Assembly: GCA_016210285.1 (NCBI GenBank)
Contig: JACQUN010000007.1
Location: forward strand, 1 to 10,078
Length of the DNA stretch: 10,078 bases
Direction of reading: 5' to 3'
Origin: Chloroflexota bacterium
Lineage (GTDB): Bacteria > Chloroflexota > Dehalococcoidia > UBA1127 > JACQUN01
The notes beneath the pieces were generated by a model. It saw nothing but the letters and a program-made list of their open reading frames with translations. It was not told the DNA's origin and did not search any database. The translations under genes and the position numbers were made by a program. This document shows, piece after piece, positions 9,242 through 10,078 of the stretch (position 1 is its first letter; the number at the start of each line of letters is the position of its first letter).

Positions 9242-10078
9242 CACCCCTCGACATCCTCCGCGTCGCAACAGGGGCCCTGGCCGCCAACAAGCTGCGGTCC
9301 GCCCTCACGGTGCTGGGCATCGTCATCGGCATCACGGCGGTGATCGCGTTGATGTCCGTGGGGCGCGGGGCCCAGGCCGCCGTGACGGAGCGGATCCAGG
9401 GGATTGGCACCAACCTGCTCTTCGTCCAGCCCGGGCAGGCAACCGAGGGAGGAGTGCGCGGGACAGCTACCCTGGCATCCCTCACCCTGGAGGATGCTAC
9501 CGCCCTTGCCGGGCCGGGGGAGACCAACAGCATCAGCCTGGTGGCGCCCCAGGTTACCGGATTCGGCCAGATTGTAGCAGGTGGCTTGAACACCCGCGCC
9601 CAGCTCCTGGGGATCACTCCGGAGTTCCAATGGGTGCGGAACTTCAACATCGCCGATGGGGAGTTCATCGCCCCTGAACAGGTCCTGGCACGCTCCTCGG
9701 TCGCCGTCCTGGGCGCAGAGGTGGCCAACACCCTCTTCCCTGACAGCAGCCCCCTGGGCAAGAGCGTGCGCATCAACCGGCAGTCCTTTCGGGTCATTGG
9801 GGTGCTGGAATCCAAGGGGGGCACGGCGTTTGGATCCCAGGACAACGCGGTATTGGTGCCCCTGACCACCTTCGTGACGCGACTTCAGGCCCAGCGGGCC
9901 ACCCGCGGCGGCGGCATCAGCGTGGACACCATCAACGTGCAGGCCACCAGCTCCGAGCAGGTGGATGCCGCCAAGGAAGAGGTCGCGGCCATCCTCCGGG
10001 AGCGCCATGGCGTCCTGGAGGATGACTTCACCATCACCAGCCAGCAGGACATCATCCAGGCGCTCAGCCAGGTCACCG
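9238..10078 (+). CDS. MacB-like ABC permease, N-terminal part (runs off window)
   Basis: An open frame of 280 codons continues past the right edge. It starts at TTG 9238 with a good Shine-Dalgarno and overlaps the ATPase stop. The start MTPLDILRVATGALAANKLR leads into a membrane helix at about 22-41 (LTVLGIVIGITAVIALMSVG). It is then followed by GAQAAVTERIQGIGTNLLFV and an extracytoplasmic domain. This is the classic opening of MacB/FtsX-fold permeases (MacB_PCD). The ANTLFPDSSPLGKSVRI stretch (about 163-179) and VIGVL are standard in the family. In MacB-type systems this subunit transmits ATP-driven motion to push substrates out through the adaptor, rather than carrying them across the inner membrane. 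The three C-terminal membrane helices expected of the family would lie beyond the window. The last base visible is the first of codon 281. Confidence 0.93.
   Translation, partial: MTPLDILRVATGALAANKLRSALTVLGIVIGITAVIALMSVGRGAQAAVTERIQGIGTNLLFVQPGQATEGGVRGTATLASLTLEDATALAGPGETNSISLVAPQVTGFGQIVAGGLNTRAQLLGITPEFQWVRNFNIADGEFIAPEQVLARSSVAVLGAEVANTLFPDSSPLGKSVRINRQSFRVIGVLESKGGTAFGSQDNAVLVPLTTFVTRLQAQRATRGGGISVDTINVQATSSEQVDAAKEEVAAILRERHGVLEDDFTITSQQDIIQALSQVT

Noticed and set aside
8704..10008. A 434-codon minus-strand open frame at the right end
   Set aside because: It is antisense to the ABC ATPase and permease, both of which have intact family motifs.

Overview
The window is GC-rich bacterial DNA, densely packed with genes, with strong G/C preference at third codon positions. 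It contains no rRNA, tRNA, CRISPR array or insertion sequence that I can see. NAD-dependent DNA ligase and bacterial-type Pth place it in Bacteria. A DUF1015 protein, a lipoprotein-type MacA adaptor with a MacB-type transporter, and the high GC would fit a Chloroflexota (Dehalococcoidia-like) genome or another GC-rich lineage. The phylum is an inference of low confidence.

Layout. (1) Positions 28-1353, minus strand: a complete DUF1015-family protein. (2) Positions 1354-1634: a divergent intergenic region of 281 bases with a TATACT box facing each way and no gene. (3) Positions 1635-5718+: a plus-strand run of ligA (NAD-dependent DNA ligase), a 674-residue protein I cannot assign, and pth (peptidyl-tRNA hydrolase). 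The gaps are 22 bases and then a 4-base ATGA overlap, so this looks like one operon. (4) Positions 6273-6563: 291 bases with no credible gene and no clear terminator. It holds a perfect TATAAT box and two short dyads, and probably serves as promoter and leader for what follows. (5) Positions 6564-10078: a MacA-like periplasmic/extracytoplasmic adaptor made as a lipoprotein, a MacB/LolD-type ABC ATPase, and the start of a MacB-type permease that runs off the right edge. The permease starts at a TTG inside the ATPase stop region.

The two plus-strand blocks do unrelated jobs. The first combines housekeeping replication/repair (LigA) and translation rescue (Pth) with an unknown protein translationally coupled to Pth. 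The second is a tripartite-type export module, ATPase plus FtsX-like permease plus adaptor, with no TolC-like gene visible in the window. The most interesting items are the unassigned protein between ligA and pth, the very long helical hairpin and low-complexity insert in the adaptor, and the ParB/sulfiredoxin-like DGHHR motif in the DUF1015 protein. I did not find convincing evidence for a wholly new multi-gene system.
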